DNA of 64,000 bases, from positions 1 through 64,000 of the forward strand of contig CALELS010000017.1 in NCBI GenBank assembly GCA_937902735.1. Direction: 5' to 3'. Positions 8,510 through 16,857 of this stretch are shown here, piece by piece (the stretch's first letter is position 1; the number at the start of each line of letters is the position of its first letter). The notes under the pieces are model-generated. The model was not told the DNA's origin. It saw only the letters and a list, made by a program, of their open reading frames with translations, and did not search any database. This DNA comes from an uncultured Caryophanales bacterium. GTDB lineage: Bacteria; Bacillota_I; Bacilli_A; RFN20; CAG-826. The translations under genes and the position numbers were made by a program.

Positions 8510-9012
8510 TGAAAATTGATGTTTCTAAATTATCATATTCAAAACCTACTTCCATAAAGGAAGAAGTGAGTTTTGATCCTGAGAAATTTGTTCCAACTTT
8601 TCCTCTTAAATCTATTAAGAAAACTTTAGTGAACGCTAAAGTTACAAGATATGATGATTTCATTAATGTAGCTTTAAATATTAAAGCTGATGTTACTCTT
8701 ATTTCCTCATATTCTCTAAAAGAATTTGATGCAACGTTAAGTGGTGAAGATGAATTGAATTTTGTCTCTGTGCTTAATGAATTTGAAGAAGACGAAGAAT
8801 TAATTTTGTATCGCGGAAACTTCATCGAACTTGATGAATTTATATTTAATTTATTGTCCGCGAGCGTGCCTTTAAAGCCAATCATTGAAGGGGAAGAAGC
8901 TCCTAAAAGTGGCAAGAATTATAGAGTGATTTCTGATGAAGAAGCCCAAAAAGAAAAGCTCGAAAAAGGCGATGCGAGATTTTCAAAACTTGACGAATTA
9001 GAATTTGATTAG
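8509..9012 (+). CDS. yceD: YceD/DUF177 family protein
   Basis: The 167-residue acidic protein has the DUF177 core (LILYRGNFIELDEFIFNLLSASVPLKPI, about 103-130) and the typical end DARFSKLDEL. YceD is linked to 23S rRNA accumulation in bacteria and plants. The gene normally sits directly before rpmF (ribosomal protein L32); here rpmF lies about 54 kb away at 63449 and yceD is instead fused by a one-base overlap to pheT. The family assignment is good; the gene symbol follows the family name. Confidence 0.8.
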   Translation: MKIDVSKLSYSKPTSIKEEVSFDPEKFVPTFPLKSIKKTLVNAKVTRYDDFINVALNIKADVTLISSYSLKEFDATLSGEDELNFVSVLNEFEEDEELILYRGNFIELDEFIFNLLSASVPLKPIIEGEEAPKSGKNYRVISDEEAQKEKLEKGDARFSKLDELEFD

Positions 9013-9020
9013 CATAATTT

Positions 9021-9094
9021 TATAACTAGTTATATGGTGCTAAAAATCTACTAATTTAGTACTAAATGAAAATTACGATAAATCATAGATTTAT
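9021..9094. repeat. three perfect inverted repeats in a row
   Basis: TATAACTAGTTATA (9021-9034) and ATTTAGTACTAAAT (9054-9067) are perfect 14-bp palindromes with centres 33 bp apart. A third inverted repeat, ATAAATC-ATA-GATTTAT, follows at 9078-9094. They lie between yceD and its terminator. Operators or RNA hairpins are both possible. Confidence 0.6.
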
Positions 9095-9101
9095 AAGTGA
9101 T

Positions 9102-9131
9102 AACCTCGATTAATTCGGGGTTTTCTTTTCT
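9102..9131 (+). terminator. intrinsic terminator after yceD
   Basis: AACCTCG and CGGGGTT form a 7-bp stem (one G-U pair) with a short AT loop, followed by TTTCTTTTCTTT. It ends the pheST-yceD transcript before the mraZ promoter. Confidence 0.8.
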
Positions 9132-9155
9132 TTAGAAACTTTTTTGATTTTGATA

Positions 9156-9184
9156 TTTACATTTCATGTTCACACACATATAAT
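9156..9184 (+). promoter_or_regulatory. promoter of the mraZ-ftsZ cluster
   Basis: TTTACA at 9156-9161, a 17-base spacer and TATAAT at 9179-9184. The expected start is near 9191, just before the MraZ repeats. Confidence 0.75.
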
Positions 9185-9194
9185 TTAGTCACCA

Positions 9195-9214
9195 AGTGGT
9201 AGAAAGTGGGAGAA
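9195..9214 (+). promoter_or_regulatory. MraZ operator repeats
   Basis: Two tandem decamers, AGTGGTAGAA and AGTGGGAGAA, resemble the 10-bp-spaced TGGGN repeats bound by MraZ in other bacteria. They lie in the predicted 5' leader and overlap the weak ribosome binding site of mraZ, so autorepression is likely. Confidence 0.7.
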
Positions 9215-9223
9215 ACGAAGATT

Positions 9224-9661
9224 ATGTTTTTTGGTAGCTACATTCATGTGCTAGATGACAAGAATCGTTTATGCCTTCCAAGTAGACTTCGTCAAAAGCT
9301 TGAAGATAAGGTCTACATTCTAAAAGGCTATGATGGTTGTATTTCCATTTACTCAGAAGAAGCTTTCCAAAAATATGTCGATTCTCTTGCTACACTTTCC
9401 TTCGCTAATCACCTTTCTCGCGATGTTGAACGTATTGCGCTCTCAAGCGTGTTTGAACTCGAAATCGATAAAGCTAATCGAATTCAACTTCCAACCGCTT
9501 TAGTGAACAAATATTCAATTTCAAAAGATGTAGTGGTCCTTGGTCTAATTGATCATGTTGAAATATGGTCGAAAGAACGTTGGGAACGCTATTTAGATGA
9601 AAACGAGAAAGATTTCGAAGAAAAAAGCGAAAATCTATTAAAGCAAAATGAAAAGTTCTAA
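9224..9661 (+). CDS. mraZ: transcriptional regulator MraZ
   Basis: This 145-residue protein has two AbrB-like SpoVT domains: MFFGSYIHVLDDKNRLCLPSRLRQKL at the start and SVFELEIDKANRIQLPTALVNKY in the middle. MraZ forms a ring and represses the division cluster by binding direct repeats. The ATG at 9224 is chosen over an upstream GTG at 9206 because the family begins at MF.GxY and the GTG lies inside the operator repeats. The last 14 bases overlap rsmH. Confidence 0.93.
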   Translation: MFFGSYIHVLDDKNRLCLPSRLRQKLEDKVYILKGYDGCISIYSEEAFQKYVDSLATLSFANHLSRDVERIALSSVFELEIDKANRIQLPTALVNKYSISKDVVVLGLIDHVEIWSKERWERYLDENEKDFEEKSENLLKQNEKF

Positions 9662-10589
9662 ACACATTTCCGTTTTACTTTATGAGGCTATCGAATCGCT
9701 TCAAATTAATCCTGATGGCGTATATGTGGATTTAACGCTAGGCCGCGCCGGTCATTCAAGCGAAATCCTAAAGCGTCTTTCTAAGAAAGGTCATCTATAT
9801 TCATTCGATAAGGATAACGATGCCATTAATGAAAGTGATTCAAAATTAGCTTTGATTGGTGAGAATTACACCTTGATCCATTCTGATTTCCGTCATTTCA
9901 AAGAGAAATTAGCGACTATTGGTGTCACATCTGTTGATGGAATATTGCTCGACTTAGGCGTTTCATCTCCTCAATTTGATAACCTCGAGAGAGGATTCTC
10001 ATATCACGGAGATGCACCTCTAGACATGCGTATGGATGAATCTCAAACATTCTCTGCGTATGATGTAGTGAATACCTACACTGAGCAACAATTGTCTCAC
10101 ATATTCTATGCTTATGGAGAAGAGAGATTTGCAAAACAAATTGCTCATAACATTGTTAAAGCAAGAAGTGTTGAACCAATTAAAACAACATCAAAACTAT
10201 GTGAAATCATCAAAGCGAGTAAACCTAATAAGGAATTATCCAAAAAAGGTCATCCCGCTAAACAAGTCTTCCAAGCCATTAGAATTGAAGTTAACGATGA
10301 ATTAAATGCTTTAAAAGAAGCACTAACTCAAGCCTTAACTTTGTTAAATAAGAATGGAAGAATTGTTGTTATCTCTTTCCATTCACTCGAGGATCGAATC
10401 GTAAAAGTTACCTTTAACAACGCTTCAAGGGTAGTTGGTAACCGTATTAATGATTGGAAAGTTCCATCCAAAGATGATGAAGCAAGCTTCAAAGTCATTG
10501 GTAAATTAATTCTTCCTAGTGAAGAAGAAATGAATGATAACCCAAGAAGCAAATCTGCAAAAATGCGGGTACTTGAAAAAATCAAGTAA
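9648..10589 (+). CDS. rsmH: 16S rRNA (cytosine(1402)-N4)-methyltransferase
   Basis: The 313-residue protein has HISVLLYEAIESL at the start, the SAM-binding motif YVDLTLGRAGHSSEIL, GILLDLGVSSPQFD and the C-terminal VISFHSLEDRIVK, all hallmarks of RsmH (MraW). It methylates C1402 of 16S rRNA in the decoding centre. It follows mraZ with a 14-base overlap, the usual order in the dcw cluster. Confidence 0.97.
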   Translation: MKSSKHISVLLYEAIESLQINPDGVYVDLTLGRAGHSSEILKRLSKKGHLYSFDKDNDAINESDSKLALIGENYTLIHSDFRHFKEKLATIGVTSVDGILLDLGVSSPQFDNLERGFSYHGDAPLDMRMDESQTFSAYDVVNTYTEQQLSHIFYAYGEERFAKQIAHNIVKARSVEPIKTTSKLCEIIKASKPNKELSKKGHPAKQVFQAIRIEVNDELNALKEALTQALTLLNKNGRIVVISFHSLEDRIVKVTFNNASRVVGNRINDWKVPSKDDEASFKVIGKLILPSEEEMNDNPRSKSAKMRVLEKIK

Positions 10590-10601
10590 TCAAGGAAGCA
10601 A

Positions 10602-10766
10602 ATGAAAGACAAATTGGTAAAACATCATAGAAAATCAAGCTATTTTACCATCCGTAGATTAATAATAATCTCTTTGGGTGTTCTTTTCCTTGTGACTTCA
10701 ATAGCTGTTCCATTAACAGTGTCATATGTTGCTTCTCAAAATAACACAATAGAGACGACAAAATAA
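10602..10766 (+). CDS. 54-residue single-pass membrane protein in the ftsL position
   Basis: A short frame encodes MKDKLVKHHRKSSYFTIRR, then a hydrophobic segment (about residues 20-43) and a short polar tail ending NNTIETTK. The positive N-terminus predicts a cytoplasmic N-terminus and an outside C-terminus. An AAGGAAG ribosome binding site precedes the ATG, and the gene starts 12 bases after rsmH. FtsL occupies this slot in Bacillus and has the same topology, but the outside part here is only about 12 residues and has no leucine-zipper coiled coil, so it cannot act as a normal FtsL. It might be an ftsL remnant or a membrane partner of FtsA. Confidence 0.7.
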   Translation: MKDKLVKHHRKSSYFTIRRLIIISLGVLFLVTSIAVPLTVSYVASQNNTIETTK

Positions 10767-10839
10767 TATTGTGTTAGTTTCTTAAAATAAGAAAAACTTG
10801 TTTAAGAAATCACTTATATATAAAATATATGTCGTAATT

Positions 10840-12036
10840 ATGGAAAGACCTAACGCAGTAATTGAAATCACTAATAGCGTAATCCGTTTAATTATTGGCT
10901 ATGTCGTTAACGACAAACCAGCCATTATTTTCACTCGTGAAGTAAAAAATGATGGTGTAATTAAAAATGGAGAAATAGTTGATTTTGAAGCATTAGTTGA
11001 AATCTTAACGAACCTCAAAGTGATCAGCGATAATGAAGCTCATGTTCGCATCACCTTAAAGGAAGTAACACTTCTTTTCCCAGCTATCGGCTTCCAAGTT
11101 TATAAAAGTGAAAAATCAACTGGAGTCGTTTCTCAAAGTTCAAAGATTCAACAACTCGATATTCAAAACGCTATTGCATTAGTGCAAAAAGATCCAATTC
11201 CTGCTGGTTCATTAACTGTTGATATCATTCCAATCCGTTTCTTGCTTGATGGAAATCGCACATTCAGTGTTCCACCAATTAATGAAACATCTCAATCCTT
11301 AATGGTCTCAGCTTTCATTCATACACTTCCAAAACATATTTTTGAAAGCTATGTTCTAGCCTTTGAGAAGGTTGATATCGCAATTAAACGTTGTTTTGTT
11401 AATGTTTATTCCTTAGCAGAACTTGCTAGAAGTAAACAAAATCTTCCTAAAAACTATATCTTATTAGATATGGGTCATGGAGTTACTACATTAACAATCG
11501 TTGGCAATAATTACCCATATAATTCCACTCATTTAAATTATGGTGGTCTATCATTATTTGAACTAATAAGTGAAAATTTCAATGTTTCTTTAGAAACCGC
11601 TGAAGAATTAGTCATCAAATATGGTGTTGAAGAAAGAAAGTCTTCCTTCAATCCATCTATTGGTGAATCACTCCCAGATGAAGCAGGCCAAACAACATGC
11701 TTTACCAGCAAAGATTTAACTGCTCTAATTAAAACTTTCTTAAGTGATTATAAACTAAAACTTCAAACTGGCTTCGATGCATTAGTTCAAACTTACTCTG
11801 AAGAAGTTAGAAATCTTCCTTTGGTAATTACTGGTGGACTATCTGAACTAAAAGGAATGAAGGAATTTATAAGTGAAAATTTCGATAACGAAGCTCACTA
11901 TCTTGCAAGCGATGTTGTCGGTGCAAGATCATCTCGCTTCAATGCATGTATTGGTGCATTACTACTTAGTAGTCATTATCGTGGCTCATTAAGTGATCAA
12001 AAAGCGAAAGTAGCAGAAGTTAATCGAGAAGAATAG
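10840..12036 (+). CDS. ftsA: divergent cell division protein FtsA
   Basis: The 398-residue actin-like ATPase has LLDMGHGVTTLTIV (phosphate 2) and LVITGGLSELKGM (adenosine motif), with an FtsA-type insertion domain near the N-terminus. FtsA normally tethers FtsZ to the membrane through a C-terminal amphipathic helix. Here the end reads SSHYRGSLSDQKAKVAEVNREE and is not clearly amphipathic. The ATG at 10840 is preferred over an upstream TTG at 10798, because MERPNAVIEITNSVIRLIIGYVV matches the FtsA start. No good ribosome binding site is visible. It lies 3 to 13 bases ahead of ftsZ, depending on which ftsZ start is used. The sequence is divergent but position and motifs support the call. Confidence 0.88.
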   Translation: MERPNAVIEITNSVIRLIIGYVVNDKPAIIFTREVKNDGVIKNGEIVDFEALVEILTNLKVISDNEAHVRITLKEVTLLFPAIGFQVYKSEKSTGVVSQSSKIQQLDIQNAIALVQKDPIPAGSLTVDIIPIRFLLDGNRTFSVPPINETSQSLMVSAFIHTLPKHIFESYVLAFEKVDIAIKRCFVNVYSLAELARSKQNLPKNYILLDMGHGVTTLTIVGNNYPYNSTHLNYGGLSLFELISENFNVSLETAEELVIKYGVEERKSSFNPSIGESLPDEAGQTTCFTSKDLTALIKTFLSDYKLKLQTGFDALVQTYSEEVRNLPLVITGGLSELKGMKEFISENFDNEAHYLASDVVGARSSRFNACIGALLLSSHYRGSLSDQKAKVAEVNREE

Positions 12037-12049
12037 GAGAGTGACTAGC

Positions 12050-13201
12050 ATGAATGATTACGATTTAGATAATTATGAAGCATGTGCCCGTATTGTTGTT
12101 ATCGGTGTCGGTGGAGCCGGAAATAACGCAGTTAATCGAATGATTGACGAAGATATTTCATCCGTCGAATTTTATGTTGCTAATACCGATAGACAAGCTC
12201 TTTCCACCTCTAAGGCGAGAAACCGTTTAGTGCTTGGAAATGACCTTACGCAAGGACTAGGCTCCGGTGGTGAGCCAAGCGTAGGGAGAGAAGCTGCCGA
12301 AGCTTCCAGTGAAGATATCCGTAACATTGTTAGAGGCGCTAACATGGTCTTTATCGCTGCTGGTATGGGTGGTGGTACAGGTACAGGTGCAGCTCCAGTA
12401 GTCGCTCGTATAGCGAAAGAAGAAGGTGCTCTTACCATTGCTATCGTCACTAGACCATTTGAGTTTGAAGGTAAAAAGAGGATAGTTAATTCGGTGGAAG
12501 GACTTAACGAATTACGCGCAATGGTGGATTCAATCATCGTTGTTAGTAACGACAAATTATTGATGGTTAATGGAACTAGCTCAATCCAAGATGCCTTCGC
12601 TGAAAGCGATAGAGTACTTGCTCAATCCGTCAAAACCGTCACCGATTTAATCTTAATGCCAGCTGTCATTAACCTTGATTTCGCTGATGTGAAAAACACT
12701 CTTAAAGAAAGCGGTGTTGCTCTTATTGGATTTGGTATGGGTCAAGGTCCTAATAAATCCGTTGATGCAGCCAATGCTGCTTTAAATTCACCTCTTCTTG
12801 ATACACCTATCCATGGTGCAAGAAGAGCAATCTGTGCAGTTACTTGTGGTCCAAATGTTTCACTATTTGAAGCACAAGACTGTGTTGAAAGAATTATTGA
12901 AGCTGCAGGTGATTCTGTAGATGTCAAATTCGGTGTAAGTATTAACGATCAATTATCTGATCAAATTTTGGTCAGTGTTATCGCTAGTGACTTCCAAGAA
13001 GAATTTGATTTTGGTGCTAACGTTGGCAAGAAAACATTCGTTAGACCTGAAATTGAACAACATAGTGATGACATTTTAAGTGAATCGATGAATGATAATG
13101 AAATTAGTCTTGATGATGAAGAAGAAAAAGAGAATTCCCAAGAAGAGAATTTCTCCGACAATTTCTTATCTGATTTCTTGAAATCAAATCATGTTGAATA
13201 A
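12050..13201 (+). CDS. ftsZ: cell division GTPase FtsZ
   Basis: The 383-residue tubulin-like GTPase has the signature GGGTGTGAAPVVA and the N-terminal IVVIGVGGAGNNAVNRM. It polymerises at midcell as the division scaffold. The ATG at 12050 is chosen because AGGAGA (12035-12040) lies 9 bases before it; the GTG at 12041 touches that site. After an acidic linker the C-terminus reads NFLSDFLKSNHVE, an odd version of the conserved tail peptide (usually PxFLR) that binds FtsA. It is the last gene of the reduced dcw cluster. Confidence 0.97.
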   Translation: MNDYDLDNYEACARIVVIGVGGAGNNAVNRMIDEDISSVEFYVANTDRQALSTSKARNRLVLGNDLTQGLGSGGEPSVGREAAEASSEDIRNIVRGANMVFIAAGMGGGTGTGAAPVVARIAKEEGALTIAIVTRPFEFEGKKRIVNSVEGLNELRAMVDSIIVVSNDKLLMVNGTSSIQDAFAESDRVLAQSVKTVTDLILMPAVINLDFADVKNTLKESGVALIGFGMGQGPNKSVDAANAALNSPLLDTPIHGARRAICAVTCGPNVSLFEAQDCVERIIEAAGDSVDVKFGVSINDQLSDQILVSVIASDFQEEFDFGANVGKKTFVRPEIEQHSDDILSESMNDNEISLDDEEEKENSQEENFSDNFLSDFLKSNHVE

Positions 13202-13204
13202 ATA

Positions 13205-13412
13205 GCTAAGACGAAGACACGTTTCTAATTCCCCACTAGCGAGATGAGGATGGTGAAAGCTCATCAACTAATTAGAAATATCACTTCTGAGCATGCTAGC
13301 TGAAAGATAAGTAGGCTAGCCGTAAACTGCGTTAAAGTTATTAAGAGCGTATCATAAATGATACGAATTAAGGTGGTACCGCGCAATATTGCGTCCTTAT
13401 TGGGCGCATTTT
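13205..13412 (+). promoter_or_regulatory. T-box riboswitch, isoleucine
   Basis: The T-box core AAGGTGGTACCGCG begins near 13370. The terminator stem TGCGTCC/GGGCGCA with TTTT lies at 13390-13412. In Stem I the codon AUC (13280-13282) is followed by A and decodes Ile, matching ileS downstream. No strong promoter was found between ftsZ and the leader. Confidence 0.9.
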
Positions 13413-13432
13413 GTCGTTATTAGGAGGTATAT

Positions 13433-16156
13433 ATGGAACTCAAGAAAACATTATTAATGCCAAAAACCCAATTTGAAATGAGAGGAAACCTTGCCCAAAA
13501 AGAGCCTCGTCTTATTTCAAAGTGGAAAGATGAGAAAATATATGAACAACTTTTAGAGAAAAACAAAGGACATAAAGAATATGCTTTCCATGATGGTCCT
13601 CCATACGCAAATGGAGACATCCACTGTGGACATATGTTAAACCGTATTCTTAAGGATATTGTAGTTAGAAGTCGTTCAATGGAAGGATATTATGTCCCGT
13701 TTGTGTTTGGATTTGATACACATGGTCTTCCAATTGAAAACCAAGTTATTAAACAAGGTGTAAATCGTAAAACTACTCCAGCAGTTGAATTTAGAAACAA
13801 ATGCCGTGAATATGCCTTAAAACAAGTTGCTCATCAAAAAGAACAAATTTCTCGTCTTGGAGTTTTAGGAGATTTTGATAATCCATATTTAACCTTATCT
13901 CGTGATTTTGAAGCTAGCCAAATTGAAGTCTTTGCTAAAATGGCTCTTAGAGGACTTATCTACAAAGGTTTTAAACCAGTATATTGGTCTTGGTCTAGTG
14001 AATCTGCTTTAGCAGAAGCTGAAATTGAATATAAAGATGTCGAATCATATTCAATCTATGTAGCCTTTAAAGTTAAAGATGGTAAAGGTGTTATTCCAAG
14101 TGATGCAAGAGTGTTAATTTGGACAACAACTCCTTGGACTCTTCCTTCAAATTTAGCTATCTCTTTAAACCCACGTTATGAATACGGTGTTTATGATACA
14201 AATTATGGAAAACTTGTTTTCTTAAAAGAATTTGAAGAAAGATTAACTGGTGAACTAAATTTCACAAAATGTGAATTACTTAAATCATTTGTAGGTAAAG
14301 ATGTTGAAGGAGTTAAATGCCTTCATCCATTCTACGATAGAGAATCTCCAATTTTAGTTGGTGAACATGTCACTAATGATTCTGGTACTGGATGTGTTCA
14401 TACCGCTCCAGGACTTGGTATGGATGACTATCTTGTTTGTCAAAAATACAATATAGGTGTATATTGCCCAATCGATGATCATGGCGTTTTAACCGAAGAA
14501 GTTGGTGATGAACTTAAAGGACTCTTCTATGAAGATGCCAATGAAAAAGTTATCGAAATCATTACAAATAATGGTTCGCTTTTAAAGAAAGATAAGATTG
14601 TTCACGCCTATCCTCATGACTGGAGAACTGGTAAACCATTAATTTACCGCGCTACTCCACAATGGTTCTGTTCAATTTCTAAAATTAAAGAAGAACTCTT
14701 AAGTGAAATTAACAAAGTTAAATGGGTTCCAAGTTGGGGTAAAGACCGCATGGAAAATATGATTAAAGACCGCGCTGACTGGTGTATTTCTCGCCAACGC
14801 ATTTGGGGTGTACCTCTTCCAATTATTTATGCTGAAGATGGTACGGCTTTAATCGAAAAAGAAATATTCGATAAAATCATCGAAATCTTTAAAAAAGAAG
14901 GAAGTGATTCATGGTTTATTCATGATGCTAACTATTTCCTTCCAGAAGGATATAAATCAAGCCATTCTCCAAATGGAGTGTTCACTAAAGAAAAAGATAT
15001 TATGGACGTTTGGTTTGACTCTGGTAGTAGTTTCAATGCTGTCATGGTCCAAAATAATCATTCATTCCCAACTGACTTATATCTTGAAGGTAGTGACCAA
15101 TATCGTGGATGGTTCAATTCATCTTTAACTGTCTCGGTTGCTTGTTATGATAAAGCGCCTTATAAGACAGTTGTTTCCCATGGTTGGGTTTTAGATGAAA
15201 AATCTGAAAAAATGTCCAAATCTAAAGGAAATGGTATTGATCCGCTTAAAGTTGCAAATATTTATGGAGCAGATATCCTCCGTTTATGGGTTGCAACTGT
15301 AGATTATCAAGGTGATGTTAGATTGTCTGATTCCCTTATTGCTCAAGTTGCTGACCAATATCGTAAGATTCGTAACACATTTAAATTCCTTTTAGGAAAC
15401 CTATCTAATGGTGAAGAATCTAAATTTGATCCAATTAAGGATAAAGTTGAAAAATATGAAGCAATTGATTTATTCATTCTTGCTTCTTTAGAGAATCTCA
15501 AAAACGAATGTCTAGCATGTTATGAATCATTTGATTTTGCTTCTCTAATTTCAAAAATCATGACATTTATGTCTACTGATTTATCCAGTTTATATCTCGA
15601 CATTGGTAAAGATATTCTTTATTGCAACGCTAAAGATAGTTTAAGAAGAAAACAATTCCAAAACGTAATCTATGAAGTTAGCGATACTTTAATGAGACTA
15701 TTAACTCCAATCCTTCCATTTACAATGGAAGAAGTTCATGAAAACATGCCAACATATAACGCGAAAAGTGCAACTTTACTTGATATGCCAAAAGAATCTC
15801 ACAAATATTCAAAAGACATGTTAAGACTTTATAAAGATTTCTTGTCTCTTCGTAACGAAGTTAATAAAGCAATTGAAGAATTGCGTGCTAGTGGAGAAGT
15901 TGGTTCTTCTCAAGAAATCTTACTTACTCTTAAAGATAATCCATTCTTAAAAGAAACTCTTTTAGATCAAAATCTTGAAGAATTAGCTAGATTATTCATT
16001 GTTTCAAAAGTTGAGATTGCTGATGAAATTAAAGCTCAAAAGATTGAAACACATAAATGTCCAAGATGTTGGAATTATGTTGATGAATTAGTAAAAATTG
16101 ATGAAGAAACACATGTTTGCAAAAGATGTGCTGAAGCACTTAAGGAGATTCATTAA
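13433..16156 (+). CDS. ileS: isoleucine-tRNA ligase
   Basis: This 907-residue class I synthetase has the HIGH-type motif HCGH within PPYANGDIHCGHMLNRILKD (about 61-80), a CP1 editing domain, KMSKS in SEKMSKSKGN (about 597-606), and a C-terminal zinc site CPRCWNY...CKRC (about 878-901) typical of the bacterial form. The length is usual for Firmicutes. The ribosome binding site AGGAGG precedes the ATG. The stop overlaps the lspA start (TAATG). Confidence 0.98.
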   Translation: MELKKTLLMPKTQFEMRGNLAQKEPRLISKWKDEKIYEQLLEKNKGHKEYAFHDGPPYANGDIHCGHMLNRILKDIVVRSRSMEGYYVPFVFGFDTHGLPIENQVIKQGVNRKTTPAVEFRNKCREYALKQVAHQKEQISRLGVLGDFDNPYLTLSRDFEASQIEVFAKMALRGLIYKGFKPVYWSWSSESALAEAEIEYKDVESYSIYVAFKVKDGKGVIPSDARVLIWTTTPWTLPSNLAISLNPRYEYGVYDTNYGKLVFLKEFEERLTGELNFTKCELLKSFVGKDVEGVKCLHPFYDRESPILVGEHVTNDSGTGCVHTAPGLGMDDYLVCQKYNIGVYCPIDDHGVLTEEVGDELKGLFYEDANEKVIEIITNNGSLLKKDKIVHAYPHDWRTGKPLIYRATPQWFCSISKIKEELLSEINKVKWVPSWGKDRMENMIKDRADWCISRQRIWGVPLPIIYAEDGTALIEKEIFDKIIEIFKKEGSDSWFIHDANYFLPEGYKSSHSPNGVFTKEKDIMDVWFDSGSSFNAVMVQNNHSFPTDLYLEGSDQYRGWFNSSLTVSVACYDKAPYKTVVSHGWVLDEKSEKMSKSKGNGIDPLKVANIYGADILRLWVATVDYQGDVRLSDSLIAQVADQYRKIRNTFKFLLGNLSNGEESKFDPIKDKVEKYEAIDLFILASLENLKNECLACYESFDFASLISKIMTFMSTDLSSLYLDIGKDILYCNAKDSLRRKQFQNVIYEVSDTLMRLLTPILPFTMEEVHENMPTYNAKSATLLDMPKESHKYSKDMLRLYKDFLSLRNEVNKAIEELRASGEVGSSQEILLTLKDNPFLKETLLDQNLEELARLFIVSKVEIADEIKAQKIETHKCPRCWNYVDELVKIDEETHVCKRCAEALKEIH

Positions 16157-16857
16157 TGAAAGAATTCTTTAAGAAATTTACTAAAAAAGAAACTTGGAAA
16201 TGGATTTTCCTATCTTTCATTTGGGTCATTCCTCTATCAATTATCATTGATTTTGGCACTAAATGGTTATTTAATTCCATTTTAACTTTAGATGACACTC
16301 CGGGTGTACAAGTAATTCCAGGATTCTTCTATCTTGCGCTTCGTCATAATATAGGTGCTGCTTGGTCATTTAGCTTCATTCCAGATGAATTCTGGGGAAG
16401 AATGATTCTTCTTGCCATATCTTTAATTATGTCGGGCGTTTTATTGTTCTTCTTTATCAAGAAGTTCAAATCGTTAAATACTTTATACCGCATTGGCTTA
16501 ACACTCATGGCTGGTGGGGCTATTGGTAATTTAATTGACCGCGCTTTCTATTGGAAAGCAATTGTAGGCCATGATGGGGTTATCGATTTTTTATCTTTCT
16601 ATGTCCCATATTTGGATTTTTCTACTGGTAAATTTGTTACTCCATTCCCAACTTTTAATATTGCTGATAGTTGTCTTACAATTGGGGCAGTTGTCTTAGT
16701 TGTTGCAGTGGTTATTGAGACAATTAAAGACATAATTAAAAAGCAAAAAGCTGGTGAATATAAATACTCTCCAAAAGAACTTAAGGAGATGGAAAAAACC
16801 AAAGAACAATCTGTCAACGAAAAAGTTGAAACTAAAGATGAAACAAATAAAGATTAA
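16156..16857 (+). CDS. lspA: lipoprotein signal peptidase II
   Basis: The membrane aspartyl peptidase cleaves prolipoproteins at the lipobox. Signatures are HNIGAAWSF, GGAIGNLIDR (first catalytic Asp) and FNIADSCLTIG (second Asp), with four membrane segments. At 233 residues it is about 70 longer than usual: an extra N-terminal cytoplasmic stretch and a highly charged C-terminal tail (about 195-233). It would process the two lipoproteins encoded at 1827 and 3711. It is coupled to ileS by a one-base overlap and overlaps rluD by 20 bases, the Bacillus-like order ileS-lspA-rluD. Confidence 0.96.
   Translation: MKEFFKKFTKKETWKWIFLSFIWVIPLSIIIDFGTKWLFNSILTLDDTPGVQVIPGFFYLALRHNIGAAWSFSFIPDEFWGRMILLAISLIMSGVLLFFFIKKFKSLNTLYRIGLTLMAGGAIGNLIDRAFYWKAIVGHDGVIDFLSFYVPYLDFSTGKFVTPFPTFNIADSCLTIGAVVLVVAVVIETIKDIIKKQKAGEYKYSPKELKEMEKTKEQSVNEKVETKDETNKD

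Noticed and set aside
8493..8915. 140-codon minus-strand frame over yceD
   Set aside because: Ser/Leu/Phe-rich shadow; the plus-strand yceD has a recognised family and is coupled to pheT.
12172..12555. 127-codon minus-strand frame inside ftsZ
   Set aside because: It lies fully within the conserved FtsZ GTPase region and is the usual low-complexity Ser/Thr/Ala antisense frame.
16754..16837. Upstream in-frame start of rluD
   Set aside because: The added 28 residues lie inside lspA and do not match the S4-domain start of the family.
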